64,000 bases of DNA from Stenotrophomonas maltophilia (GTDB lineage Bacteria > Pseudomonadota > Gammaproteobacteria > Xanthomonadales > Xanthomonadaceae). Position numbers and translations under genes: made by a program. Location: positions 1,191,001-1,255,000 of the forward strand of contig NZ_CP154630.1 in the NCBI RefSeq assembly GCF_039555535.1, read 5' to 3'. Of the stretch, positions 1 through 7,522 are shown piece by piece (the first letter of the stretch is position 1; every line of letters begins with the position of its first letter). The notes beneath the pieces are model-generated. The model saw nothing but the letters and a program-made list of their open reading frames with translations. It was not told where the DNA came from and did not search any database.

Positions 1-245
1 TGCACGAAGCCCAGCAACGCAGCCAGCAGGGCGATCGAGGCATAGACTGTGGTCAGCAGCCAGGCATCGTCCAGCCCGCGTGAGTGGGCCACCCATCCAC
101 TGAGGCCAAGGAACGCCACTGCGGCGACCCAGTGGAAACCGGCCAGGGCGTAGAACAGCACGCTCAGTGTCTGCAGATGGCTGACCCGCTGCAGCTGCGC
201 CAGGGTCCGATGCGGCAGTGGCGGTGGATTGCCTGAGGCGGTCAT
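1..245 (-). CDS. Hypothetical membrane protein, 3' part cut off by the window
   Basis: The ATG at 245 overlaps the stop of the upstream gene (ATGA), so the two are probably translationally coupled. The 81 visible residues start with a Pro-rich, polar stretch and then give two hydrophobic segments, about residues 27-48 (LSVLFYALAGFHWVAAVAFL) and 62-80. It resembles its upstream neighbour in layout: a short polar N-terminus and then membrane helices. I do not recognise a characterised family. The gene runs off the left edge, so length and C-terminus are unknown. Confidence 0.6.
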   Translation of the reverse strand, partial: MTASGNPPPLPHRTLAQLQRVSHLQTLSVLFYALAGFHWVAAVAFLGLSGWVAHSRGLDDAWLLTTVYASIALLAALLGFV

Positions 246-730
246 GCGGTCGTGGTGGGAGCGTCGAAGGCAGCCTTGACCTGCGGACGCAGCAGAGTGA
301 TCAGGCTGAACACCCCCAGCACCGTGCCGACCGGCGTGAACAGGCAGGCCAGGCCAGCCGCGATCAGGCACAGCAGATGGCGGCGACGGCGGGCCAGGCA
401 GCGGCCGGCATAGGCCACGAACGCGCCCAGCGCGATGCCGCCGAACACGACGACGCAGCCGAGAACAGTGAACACCCAGCCCATCAGGCGCTGTTCCTCC
501 GGCGAGGAGGGCTCGCCGCCGGACTTCATCGGCAGGCTGCCGGTCAACGCAGCGATGCCGATCACGATGTGCAGGATGAAGATCAGCGAGAACAGCACGA
601 TCAGGCCACCGACCACGTAGTGTGCGATGACCAGCATGCGCAGGTGGTCGGCATCCTGCGCGCTGAACGGCGGTACCGTCACCAGCGGCGGCGGCACGGG
701 GGCGGGCGACAAGGGGGGCGATGCGTCCAT
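242..730 (-). CDS. Conserved hypothetical membrane protein (162 aa)
   Basis: The Pro-rich N-terminus (residues 1-22) is followed by a transmembrane helix around residues 34-63 (YVVGGLIVLFSLIFILHIVI), a second around 85-108, and a third around 120-145, with a basic RCLARRRRH loop between the last two. No signal peptide or catalytic motif is visible. It starts 22 nt after the purM stop on the same strand and overlaps the next small membrane protein by 4 nt, so the pair may be cotranscribed downstream of purM. The function is unknown; small polytopic proteins of this kind are common in Xanthomonadaceae genomes. Confidence 0.7.
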   Translation of the reverse strand: MDASPPLSPAPVPPPLVTVPPFSAQDADHLRMLVIAHYVVGGLIVLFSLIFILHIVIGIAALTGSLPMKSGGEPSSPEEQRLMGWVFTVLGCVVVFGGIALGAFVAYAGRCLARRRRHLLCLIAAGLACLFTPVGTVLGVFSLITLLRPQVKAAFDAPTTTA

Positions 731-751
731 GCGGGCTCCTGGTTGCCGGGC

Positions 752-1810
752 TCAGCCGATGTGGACGCGCTCGGCGCCTTCGGCGGTGACCACCTGGCCG
801 ATGGTCCAGTGCTCCAGGCCCTGCGCCTTGACCGCCTCGGACACCGCAGCCACCTGGTCCGGCGCGACGATCAGCACGAAGCCGATGCCGCAGTTGAAGG
901 TGCGCCACATCTCGCTGTCGGCTACCGCGCCCTCCTTCTGCAGCCACTGGAACACCGGCGGCAGGGTCCAGGACGACGCCTGGATGTCCAGGCCGAGGCC
1001 GTCGGGCACCACGCGGATGATGTTCTCGGTCAGGCCGCCACCGGTGATGTGGGCCATGCCATGGATGGCCTCGCCATGCGACTTCAGCAGCGACAGGATC
1101 GGCTTGACGTACAGGCGGGTTGGTGCCATCAGCGCATCGACCAGCTTCACGCCGCCTTCCAGCTCCAGATCGGCCGGGCGGCCGGCGCGGTCGTAGATGC
1201 GGCGGACCAGCGAGTAGCCGTTGGAGTGCGGGCCGGAGGAGGCGATGCCGATGAGCACGTCGCCAGCGGCCACGCTGGCGCCGTCCTTCAGCTCGCTCTT
1301 CTCTACCGCAGCGACCGTGAAGCCGGCCAGGTCGTACTCGCCCGGGGCATACATGTCGGGCATTTCAGCCGTTTCGCCGCCGATCAGCGCGCAGCCGGCC
1401 TCGGTGCAGCCGTTGGCGATGCCGCCCACGACCGCCGCCGCGGTGTCGATGTCCAGCTTGCCGGTGGCGAAGTAGTCCAGGAAGAACAGCGGCTCGGCAC
1501 CCTGCACCAGCACGTCGTTCACGCACATGGCGACCAGGTCGATGCCGATCGTATCGTGGCGGTTCAGCTGGTGGGCCAGCTTCAGCTTGGTGCCCACGCC
1601 GTCGGTGCCCGACACCAGTACCGGTTCGCGGTACTTGTTGGACAGGTCGAACAGGGCGCCGAAGCCACCCAGGCCGCCCATCACTTCCGGGCGGAAGCTG
1701 CGCTTGACCAGGGGCTTGATCCGCTCGACCAGCTCGTTGCCGGCGTCGATGTCGACACCCGCATCACGGTAGGTGAGGGGGGAGGGGGCGGAAGACGGGG
1801 TGTTGGTCAC
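752..1810 (-). CDS. purM: Phosphoribosylformylglycinamidine cyclo-ligase (AIR synthetase) PurM
   Basis: Cytoplasmic enzyme of de novo purine synthesis that converts FGAM plus ATP to aminoimidazole ribonucleotide. The 352-residue product has the expected N-terminal [20 protein letters not shown] block, the glycine-rich [10 protein letters not shown] loop, the [12 protein letters not shown] motif and the catalytic-region segments GGETAEMP and [16 protein letters not shown]. The GTG at 1810 gives the usual family length. The frame stays open further upstream, but that extension has no similarity and overlaps the leader of the divergent gene. The partner purN, adjacent in many bacteria, is not here; a DUF2066 gene and a permease lie divergently instead. 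No clear Shine-Dalgarno was seen before the GTG, so the exact start is moderately sure. Confidence 0.95.
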   Translation of the reverse strand: MTNTPSSAPSPLTYRDAGVDIDAGNELVERIKPLVKRSFRPEVMGGLGGFGALFDLSNKYREPVLVSGTDGVGTKLKLAHQLNRHDTIGIDLVAMCVNDVLVQGAEPLFFLDYFATGKLDIDTAAAVVGGIANGCTEAGCALIGGETAEMPDMYAPGEYDLAGFTVAAVEKSELKDGASVAAGDVLIGIASSGPHSNGYSLVRRIYDRAGRPADLELEGGVKLVDALMAPTRLYVKPILSLLKSHGEAIHGMAHITGGGLTENIIRVVPDGLGLDIQASSWTLPPVFQWLQKEGAVADSEMWRTFNCGIGFVLIVAPDQVAAVSEAVKAQGLEHWTIGQVVTAEGAERVHIG

Positions 1811-1909
1811 GGGCGTCGGCGCTGGCAGGGGTTGAACGGGCGATTTTAACAGGCCGCATTGGCGCAAAGACCGTATTCGGGCAACAATTCCCCCGGATAC
1901 GTCGAGCCA

Positions 1910-3049
1910 ATGGATGTCCTGATGCGCCGCAGCCTGATTCTGACCCTGCTCCTTGCGCTGAGCCTGCCGGTGGCCACGATGGCCCAGAGCGGCCTTCGCA
2001 CCGAGGGTGATGTCGCCACCGCCAGTGGCGCGTACGAGGCCGAAGTGCCCGTCAACAGCCAAGCCGAGGCCGATCGCAACGGCGCCCTGGCCCGCGCCCT
2101 GAGCGTGGTACTGGGCAAGCTGTCCGGCGACCGCAGCGTGATGTCCCGCCCTGGCGTGGTGCAGGCGCTGCGCAACGCCAAGGACTACGTGGCCAGCTAC
2201 GACTACAAGCAGGACCAGAGCGTGAGCGCCAACGGCGCCCCCAGCTTCCGTACCCTGCTGGTGGCCCGCTTCCGCGAGGACGACGTGGATTCGCTGGTGT
2301 CGGCGCTGGGCCTGCCACTGTGGCCGCAGCCGCGACCGAAGCCGGTGCTGTGGCTGGCCGTCGACGATGGCAGCGGCCCGCGCCTGGTCAGCGTGCAGCA
2401 GGCCAACGCCGCTCGGCCGTTGCTGAACCGCGCCATCGAGCGTGGCTACAAGCTGGGGCTGCCCACTGGGGGGGCTGCCGAACAGGCGCTGGCCGGGGCC
2501 ATCTGGCGCCAGGACAGTGCCGCCGTGGCCCGTGCCTCCTCGCGCTACTCGCCGCCGATGCAGCTGATCGGCAAGCTGTACCGGGCCAATGGCGGCTGGC
2601 AGGCGGATTGGGTGTTCGTCGACAACGGCCGCGAACTGAACAAGTGGACCAGCAAGGACGCCAACGCCATGCGTGCGATGGCCGCCGGTGCCGACGGCGC
2701 CGCCGATGCGCTGGTCAAGCGCTATGCCAAGGCGGGCGCCGCCGTCGGCCAGGCCGGGACCTACCGTGTGGTGGTCACCGGCATCAACAGTGCCGACGAC
2801 TACCTGCGGCTGGCTGCCGGCCTACGCGAGGTACCGGTGGTGCGCAACGTCACCCCGCTGCACGCTTCGGCCGGCCAGCTGGAGCTGAGCCTGGAGATGA
2901 CCACCGGCCTGGCAGGCTTCAACCGCATGCTGGGCGACAACGGCGTACTGGTGCCGAGCGCACCGCTGCCTGCCCTGCCGACGCCAATCGATGACACCAC
3001 CGGGGCTCCGGTGGCCCCGCCGGTCAGCAACGAGTACCGCCTGCGATGA
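1910..3049 (+). CDS. Exported DUF2066-family protein
   Basis: The 379-residue product begins with a clear signal peptide ([22 protein letters not shown]), so the mature protein should be periplasmic. The body matches the DUF2066 pattern, with [18 protein letters not shown] and conserved [10 protein letters not shown] and FRTLLVARF segments. No enzyme motif is visible. The frame is open from a TTG at 1859, but the ATG at 1910, or the one at 1922 that begins the signal peptide core, fits better. Its stop overlaps the start of the PerM-family permease by 4 nt, and that gene runs into hda. This three-gene order, divergent from purM, suggests a cotranscribed unit, though the functional link is unknown. 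Confidence 0.85.
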   Translation: MDVLMRRSLILTLLLALSLPVATMAQSGLRTEGDVATASGAYEAEVPVNSQAEADRNGALARALSVVLGKLSGDRSVMSRPGVVQALRNAKDYVASYDYKQDQSVSANGAPSFRTLLVARFREDDVDSLVSALGLPLWPQPRPKPVLWLAVDDGSGPRLVSVQQANAARPLLNRAIERGYKLGLPTGGAAEQALAGAIWRQDSAAVARASSRYSPPMQLIGKLYRANGGWQADWVFVDNGRELNKWTSKDANAMRAMAAGADGAADALVKRYAKAGAAVGQAGTYRVVVTGINSADDYLRLAAGLREVPVVRNVTPLHASAGQLELSLEMTTGLAGFNRMLGDNGVLVPSAPLPALPTPIDDTTGAPVAPPVSNEYRLR

Positions 3050-4215
3050 CTCTGACCCCGGAAGCGGAAATCGCGCAGTTCCTGCGTCGCCTGAAGTACA
3101 TCCTGTTCGCCGGCCTGATCGGCTGGGTGGTATGGCTGCTGGCGCCGATCCTGACCCCGTTCGTGCTGGCGCTGGCGCTGGCCTGGCTGGGTGACCCGCT
3201 GGTGGACCGCATCGAGGCCACCGGCCGCTCGCGCATGACCGGCGTGGTGCTGGTGTTCGCGGCGATGGTGCTGGTGATCGTGGCGCTGCTGCTGGTGCTG
3301 GTGCCGATGATCGAGCGCCAGATCACCACCCTGATCGCGGTCGCGCCGCAGGCACAGGCGTGGCTGATGGAAAAGGGCATTCCCTGGTTCGAGCAGAAGA
3401 CCGGCCTGGAAGTGATGCAGTGGCTGGACCCGGACCGCCTGATCGAATGGGTGCGCAGCCACTGGCAGCAGGCCGGCGGCTTCGCCACCACGTTCATGGG
3501 CTACGTCTCGCGCTCGGGCTTTGCGATGGTGACCTGGGTGGTCAACATCCTGCTGCTGCCGATCCTGGCGTTCTACTTCCTGCGCGACTGGGACAAGCTG
3601 GTCGAGCGGGTCGCGTCGGTGATTCCGCGCAACCAGATCGGCACCATCAGCGCGCTGGCGCGTGAATCCAACGAGGTGCTGGGCGCGTTCATCCGCGGCC
3701 AGTTCCTGGTGATGCTGGCGCTGGGCGTGATCTATGCCGGTGGCCTGTCGCTGGTTGGCCTGAAGCTGGGCCTGCTGATCGGCCTGATTGCCGGCCTGAT
3801 CAGCTTCATCCCTTACCTGGGCGCGACCACCGGCATCCTGATGGCGATCATCGCCGCACTGGTGCAGGCGCAGGGCTTTGACCTGAAGCTGCTGATCCTG
3901 GTCGGCGTGGTGTTCACCGTGGGCCAGCTGCTGGAAAGCTACGTACTGACCCCGCGCATCGTCGGCGACAAGATCGGCCTGCACCCGGTGGCGGTGATCT
4001 TCGCGGTGATGGCTGGTGGCCAGCTGTTCGGCTTCCTCGGCATGCTGCTGGCGCTGCCGGTGGCGGCGGTGACCAACGTGCTGCTGCGCTATGCACACCA
4101 GCGTTATCGCCAGAGCGAGCTGTACGTGGGCGAGAAGCCTTCGATCGTGCTTGATGGCGTGGTCGATGCCCCCCATATCATCATTCCGAACGACAAGGGC
4201 CCCGACCTGAAGTGA
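3046..4215 (+). CDS. AI-2E/PerM (YhhT) family permease
   Basis: The 389-residue inner-membrane protein has the family architecture: paired N-terminal helices (about residues 18-50), a helix at about 65-88, a soluble amphipathic middle region (about 90-150), then a run of C-terminal helices including GLKLGLLIGLIAGLISFIPY, a recognisable family block. Members are proposed exporters or permeases, some linked to AI-2 or to sodium/proton exchange, so the substrate cannot be read from sequence. It overlaps the DUF2066 gene by 4 nt at its start and hda by 1 nt at its end, which implies translational coupling with a replication regulator. Confidence 0.88.
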   Translation: MTLTPEAEIAQFLRRLKYILFAGLIGWVVWLLAPILTPFVLALALAWLGDPLVDRIEATGRSRMTGVVLVFAAMVLVIVALLLVLVPMIERQITTLIAVAPQAQAWLMEKGIPWFEQKTGLEVMQWLDPDRLIEWVRSHWQQAGGFATTFMGYVSRSGFAMVTWVVNILLLPILAFYFLRDWDKLVERVASVIPRNQIGTISALARESNEVLGAFIRGQFLVMLALGVIYAGGLSLVGLKLGLLIGLIAGLISFIPYLGATTGILMAIIAALVQAQGFDLKLLILVGVVFTVGQLLESYVLTPRIVGDKIGLHPVAVIFAVMAGGQLFGFLGMLLALPVAAVTNVLLRYAHQRYRQSELYVGEKPSIVLDGVVDAPHIIIPNDKGPDLK

Positions 4216-4922
4216 TGGGTGTGCCGCAACTGCCGCTGGCCCTGCATTACCCGCGGGACCAGCGCCTCGAGACCTTCATCGGCGCGCCGGATGGCGCGCT
4301 GGCGCAGCTGCGCGCGATCGCGGTGGGTGCCAGCCACGACTGGGTCTACCTGGAAGGTGCGGCGGGCACGGGCAAGACCCACCAGGCGCTGGCGATGTGT
4401 TCCAGCGCCGAGCAGGCCGGGCGCCTGCCGACCTACGTGCCGCTGGCCAGTGCGGCCGGCCGCGTGCGTGCGGCGCTGGATGGGCTGGAGGTGCGCGAGC
4501 TGGTGGCGCTGGATGGCCTGGATGAGGTTGCCGGCCATCGCGAGGACGAGATTGCGCTGTTCGATTTCCACAACCGCGCACGCGCCGCGGGGGTGACCGT
4601 GTTGTACACGGCGCAGAAGGCGCCGGAAGAACTGGGCCTGTTGCTGCCGGACCTGCGTTCGCGGCTGGGCCAGTGCGTGCGCGTGCTGTTGCAGCCGCTG
4701 GACGAAGAGGGCCGTGCGGCGGTGCTGCGCGAGCGTGCGCTGCGCCGTGGGCTGGCGATCGACGAGGCGGCCATCGAGTGGCTGTTGTCGCACACCGGGC
4801 GCGAGCTGGGTGGGTTGATCACGCTGCTGGACTGGCTGGACCGCGAGTCGCTGGCGGCGAAGCGGCGGATCACCGTGCCGTTCCTGCGCCAGGTGCTGGA
4901 AGAAGGCCGGCCTCGTTACTGA
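4215..4922 (+). CDS. hda: DnaA regulatory inactivator Hda
   Basis: AAA+ protein homologous to DnaA domain III that, bound to the DNA-loaded sliding clamp, stimulates ATP hydrolysis by DnaA and so limits re-initiation. The 235-residue length fits Hda and excludes DnaA, which also needs a DNA-binding domain IV. The N-terminus PQLPLAL resembles the clamp-binding motif of Hda. The Walker A loop is GAAGTGKT (about residues 48-55), and LDGLDEV looks like the Walker B region. The ATG at 4215 overlaps the permease stop by 1 nt (TGATG); the GTG 3 nt upstream is possible. It is convergent with murU across a repeat-filled gap. Confidence 0.92.
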   Translation: MGVPQLPLALHYPRDQRLETFIGAPDGALAQLRAIAVGASHDWVYLEGAAGTGKTHQALAMCSSAEQAGRLPTYVPLASAAGRVRAALDGLEVRELVALDGLDEVAGHREDEIALFDFHNRARAAGVTVLYTAQKAPEELGLLLPDLRSRLGQCVRVLLQPLDEEGRAAVLRERALRRGLAIDEAAIEWLLSHTGRELGGLITLLDWLDRESLAAKRRITVPFLRQVLEEGRPRY

Positions 4923-5012
4923 GGGTGGGGTTTGTTTGCAGGGCTGCGCCCTGCACCCGCCGAAGCCGAAGCCGAGGCAACGTCAACGTCAAAGGCTGGC
5001 TTCCTGAGGGGA

Positions 5013-5114
5013 GGCGGGGTGGCTCAGGTTGCGGGGGACGGCGCAAGTACGTCCATGTAGCCTCGATCGCGCCATCCATGGCGCTCACGCCCCCGCAACC
5101 TGAGCCACCCCGCC
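5013..5114. repeat. Long inverted-repeat element, copy 1
   Basis: The arms at 5013-5037 and 5090-5114 are perfectly complementary over 25 nt. The 52-nt interior contains a smaller palindrome, GCGCCATCCATGGCGC (about 5069-5084). The interior shares an ordered pattern with the opposite strand of the second element at 5242-5345 (GGGGGACG, then a CGTCC block, then CATCCATG), so the two look like related copies in opposite orientation. Confidence 0.75.
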
Positions 5115-5241
5115 TTCGACAGGTTCCCGCAGCTGTTGGTGGGTGTCGACCTTGGTCGACACCTGAGCAAGCGCAGCGAAGCGACCCGCTTCTGCTTTTC
5201 TTTCTTTCTTCCGTGGCTGGACGCCCACGGAAACTGTCAGA

Positions 5242-5345
5242 GGCCGGGCGGGGTGGGTTCGCGGGGGGGGCCGCGGCATGGATGCCGCGGCCAAGCCCCC
5301 AGGGACGGGTTCACGGCGTCCCCCGCGGGACCACCCCGCCCGGCC
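5242..5345. repeat. Long inverted-repeat element, copy 2 (opposite orientation)
   Basis: The outer arms at 5242-5256 and 5331-5345 are perfectly complementary over 15 nt and continue with a few mismatches. The centre carries a perfect inner palindrome at 5271-5290 (CCGCGGCATG/CATGCCGCGG type). It is related to copy 1 read on the other strand, though the palindromic arms themselves have different sequences. Confidence 0.7.
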
Positions 5346-5386
5346 AAGCAAGGCTTCTGCTCTCAAAACGTCCAGCCACGAGGGGC

Positions 5387-6097
5387 TCAGCCGTTCGCCG
5401 CCAACTCAACATCCAGCGCGCGCAGGCGATCCACGGTACCCACATCGGTCCAACGCCCGCGATGGTGCTGCCCCGTCATCAACCCCTGCGCCATGAAATG
5501 CTTCTGCAGCGGCACCACCGAGAACTTCGGCGGCACCCGCTCGCTGCCCGGCGCATCACCGATCACCGCGCGCCAATCGGCCACGACGGAAGGGCGATAG
5601 ACGCCGATGCCGGCATAAGTCAGGCACGGGCCCTCGCGGTCGTGATGCAGCACGCCTTGCGAGTCCAGCCGGTAGTCGCCGTCGGGGTGCTGCACCGGAT
5701 TGTCGACCAGCACCAGGTGCGCCTGGCCCTGTGGCTCTCGTGGCAGCGTGGCGAAATCGAAATCAGTCCAGATGTCGCCGTTCACCACCAGGAACGGGGC
5801 GTCGCCCAGCACCGGCAGTGCGTTGAGGATGCCGCCGCCGGTTTCCAGCGGGGTCTCGCCTTCGTGCACGAAGTGCAACTGCAGGCCCCACTGGCTGCCA
5901 TCGCCCAGCGTGGTCGGGAACTGCTCGGCCAGCCACGCGGTATTGACCACCACCTCGCGCACGCCGAGTGCGGCGAGGCGTTCCAGGTGCCAGGCGATCA
6001 GCGGCTTACCGGCCACTTCCAGCAACGGCTTGGGCGTGTGCAGGGTCAGCGGGCGCATGCGCTCGCCGAGGCCGGCAGCAAAGACAAGTGCTTTCAT
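5387..6097 (-). CDS. murU: N-acetylmuramate alpha-1-phosphate uridylyltransferase MurU
   Basis: Nucleotidyltransferase that makes UDP-MurNAc from MurNAc-1-phosphate and UTP, bypassing de novo MurA/MurB synthesis (and thus fosfomycin action) in peptidoglycan recycling. The 236-residue protein starts with the nucleotide-binding signature AAGLGERMRPLTLHTPKPLL (about residues 7-26), followed by ETGGGILNALP and VNGDIWTDFD, which supply base and metal contacts. On sequence alone it could be called a mannose-1-phosphate guanylyltransferase. The 4-nt overlap with an AmgK-like kinase upstream decides for MurU. Confidence 0.9.
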   Translation of the reverse strand: MKALVFAAGLGERMRPLTLHTPKPLLEVAGKPLIAWHLERLAALGVREVVVNTAWLAEQFPTTLGDGSQWGLQLHFVHEGETPLETGGGILNALPVLGDAPFLVVNGDIWTDFDFATLPREPQGQAHLVLVDNPVQHPDGDYRLDSQGVLHHDREGPCLTYAGIGVYRPSVVADWRAVIGDAPGSERVPPKFSVVPLQKHFMAQGLMTGQHHRGRWTDVGTVDRLRALDVELAANG

Positions 6098-7119
6098 CGG
6101 GCCACGCGCATCGGTGCGGCCAGCTCGGCCAGCGCCGGCTTGATGCGGTCGTCCAGCAACTGCTGCAGCGGCGCCAGTTCGCGATAGCGTGGCAGCACTT
6201 CATCCAGATAGGTGATGAAGCGCGGCGCGTCGTCGAGGTAATGGCCCTTGTTGTCGCGGTAGCGCAGGCGGCAGAACAGGCCGAGGATCTTCACGTGGCG
6301 CTGGATGCCCATCCAGTCGGCATCGCGCAGGAAGGTGGCGCGGTCGGGCACCGGCAGGCCGGCACCGCACGCACGCTCGTGGTACTGCGCCAGCCACTCG
6401 TCCACGCGCTGCAGCGGCCAGCTCAGGAAGGCGTCCTTGAAAAGGCTTACCGCGTCGTAGGCGATCGGACCGCGCACCAGGTCCTGGAAGTCCAGTACCG
6501 CTGGGCCGTCGTCGACTGGCATCAGGTTGCGCGGCATGTAGTCGCGGTGGGTCATCAGCTGGGCCTGGCCCAGCGCGTTGTCCATCAGGCGGCGGTGCAC
6601 CAGCTGCAGCCCTTCAATCTCGCCGCAGTCCAGTTCCAGGTTCAGGTGGCGCTGCAGGAACCATTCGTCGAACAGGCCGGCATCGCGCTGCAGCAGCGCT
6701 TCGCCGAACTGGCCGAAGTCGGCCGGCACCGGGATCGCCTGCAGGCGCAGCAGCTGTTCGATCGAACGGTCGAACCATTCATCGGCATTGCGCTCGTCGA
6801 GGATCTTCGCCAGGGTCGGGCCGCCGAGGTCTTCCAGCAGCAGGAAGCCGGCCTCCAGATCCTGGGCGAGCAGCATGGGCACGCGCAGGCCGTTGTCGTG
6901 CAGCAGGCCGCGCATGCGCAGCCACGGCCGCGGATCTTCCAGCCCCGGCGGGGCGTCCATCACGATGTGGCTGCCGCGCGTGCTGGTGGTGCGCCAGTAG
7001 CTGCGCATGCCGGCATCGACCGAGGCGCGTTCGACCACTGCATTGGCATCTTCGAGCTGGGTACGGGCCCACTGCAGGCGCTGCGCGCTGCGCTGGGGAT
7101 CGGAGGCGGGTTCGGTCAT
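6094..7119 (-). CDS. amgK: N-acetylmuramate/N-acetylglucosamine kinase AmgK
   Basis: Anomeric sugar kinase of the aminoglycoside-phosphotransferase fold that phosphorylates MurNAc (and GlcNAc) at C1, feeding MurU. The 341-residue product has the catalytic MTHRDYMPRNLM loop (HxD...N) and the metal-binding VLDFQDLVRGP motif. The ATG at 7119 opens MTEPASDPQRS. The longer open frame upstream overlaps the next gene and has no family similarity. It overlaps murU by 4 nt, the standard amgK-murU operon. In Gram-negatives with this pathway, turnover products can also influence AmpR-type beta-lactamase induction; no ampR or beta-lactamase gene is in this window. Confidence 0.92.
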   Translation of the reverse strand: MTEPASDPQRSAQRLQWARTQLEDANAVVERASVDAGMRSYWRTTSTRGSHIVMDAPPGLEDPRPWLRMRGLLHDNGLRVPMLLAQDLEAGFLLLEDLGGPTLAKILDERNADEWFDRSIEQLLRLQAIPVPADFGQFGEALLQRDAGLFDEWFLQRHLNLELDCGEIEGLQLVHRRLMDNALGQAQLMTHRDYMPRNLMPVDDGPAVLDFQDLVRGPIAYDAVSLFKDAFLSWPLQRVDEWLAQYHERACGAGLPVPDRATFLRDADWMGIQRHVKILGLFCRLRYRDNKGHYLDDAPRFITYLDEVLPRYRELAPLQQLLDDRIKPALAELAAPMRVAR

Positions 7120-7183
7120 GCAGGCATATCCGGGCGCGCCGGGCGCGCCAACGTCGGGAACAGGAAGGGAAGGGGATGCGGGC

Positions 7184-7453
7184 TCAGCGGCGGCCGCTGA
7201 ACAGGCGCAGGACGGCCAGCACGGCCACCGCGCCCACCACCGCACCGAGGAAACCGGCCGGTTCGCCGGGGGCGTACCAGCCCATGTACTGGCCGAACCA
7301 ACCGGCCAGCAGCGCGCCAAGGATGCCCAGCACGATGGTCAACAGGCAGCCCATGCGGTTGTTGCCGGGCATGAAGAAGCGCCCGAGCAGGCCGACGAAG
7401 AAGCCCACCAGCAGGATGTACAGCCAGCTGCTGCTGCCGAACAGACCATTCAT
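7184..7453 (-). CDS. GlsB/YeaQ/YmgE-family small membrane protein
   Basis: The 89-residue, glycine-rich protein has three short hydrophobic helices (about residues 8-24, 33-54 and 64-83) and the family-like motif RFFMPGNNRMGCLLTIVLGILGALLAGW. Members are called transglycosylase-associated or GlsB proteins and are often stress-induced, but their biochemical role is not settled. The ATG at 7453 (MNGLFGSSSW) is preferred to the start 13 codons upstream because it places the first helix close to the N-terminus. It lies 64 nt upstream of amgK on the same strand. Confidence 0.85.
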   Translation of the reverse strand: MNGLFGSSSWLYILLVGFFVGLLGRFFMPGNNRMGCLLTIVLGILGALLAGWFGQYMGWYAPGEPAGFLGAVVGAVAVLAVLRLFSGRR

Positions 7454-7522
7454 GCGCGCGGATTCCGCTTGAGTGTGGACGCAGCCTAGCAAGGCCAGGC
7501 TGCGTCCGTCACGGGTGCCGGA

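Larger units (their letters stand above)
4923..5386. other. Repeat-filled gap between convergent hda and murU
   Basis: These 464 bases hold no credible gene. They contain two large nested inverted repeats (listed separately), a perfect short palindrome at 5142-5163 (GGTGTCGACC, two bases, GGTCGACACC), and a pyrimidine-rich stretch around 5190-5211. Since both flanking genes end here, no promoter is needed. The long hairpins could end transcription from either side, but no T-run typical of an intrinsic terminator follows them. Confidence 0.7.

Noticed and set aside
218..1849. Long plus-strand open frame opposite purM and the 162-aa protein
   Set aside because: It is antisense to a clear purM, with His/Arg/Gln-rich translation typical of a high-GC shadow frame; no start signal or family similarity.
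1811..1909. Purine riboswitch in front of purM
   Set aside because: The short, GC-rich gap has no purine aptamer-like sequence; purine riboswitches are also rare in this group.
4215..4922. DnaA initiator
   Set aside because: Too short and lacks the DNA-binding domain IV; N-terminal clamp motif and size fit Hda.
7477..7507. Perfect 11-bp hairpin downstream of the M20 peptidase as a terminator
   Set aside because: The stem is perfect but is not followed by a T-run on the minus strand, so I do not call it an intrinsic terminator.
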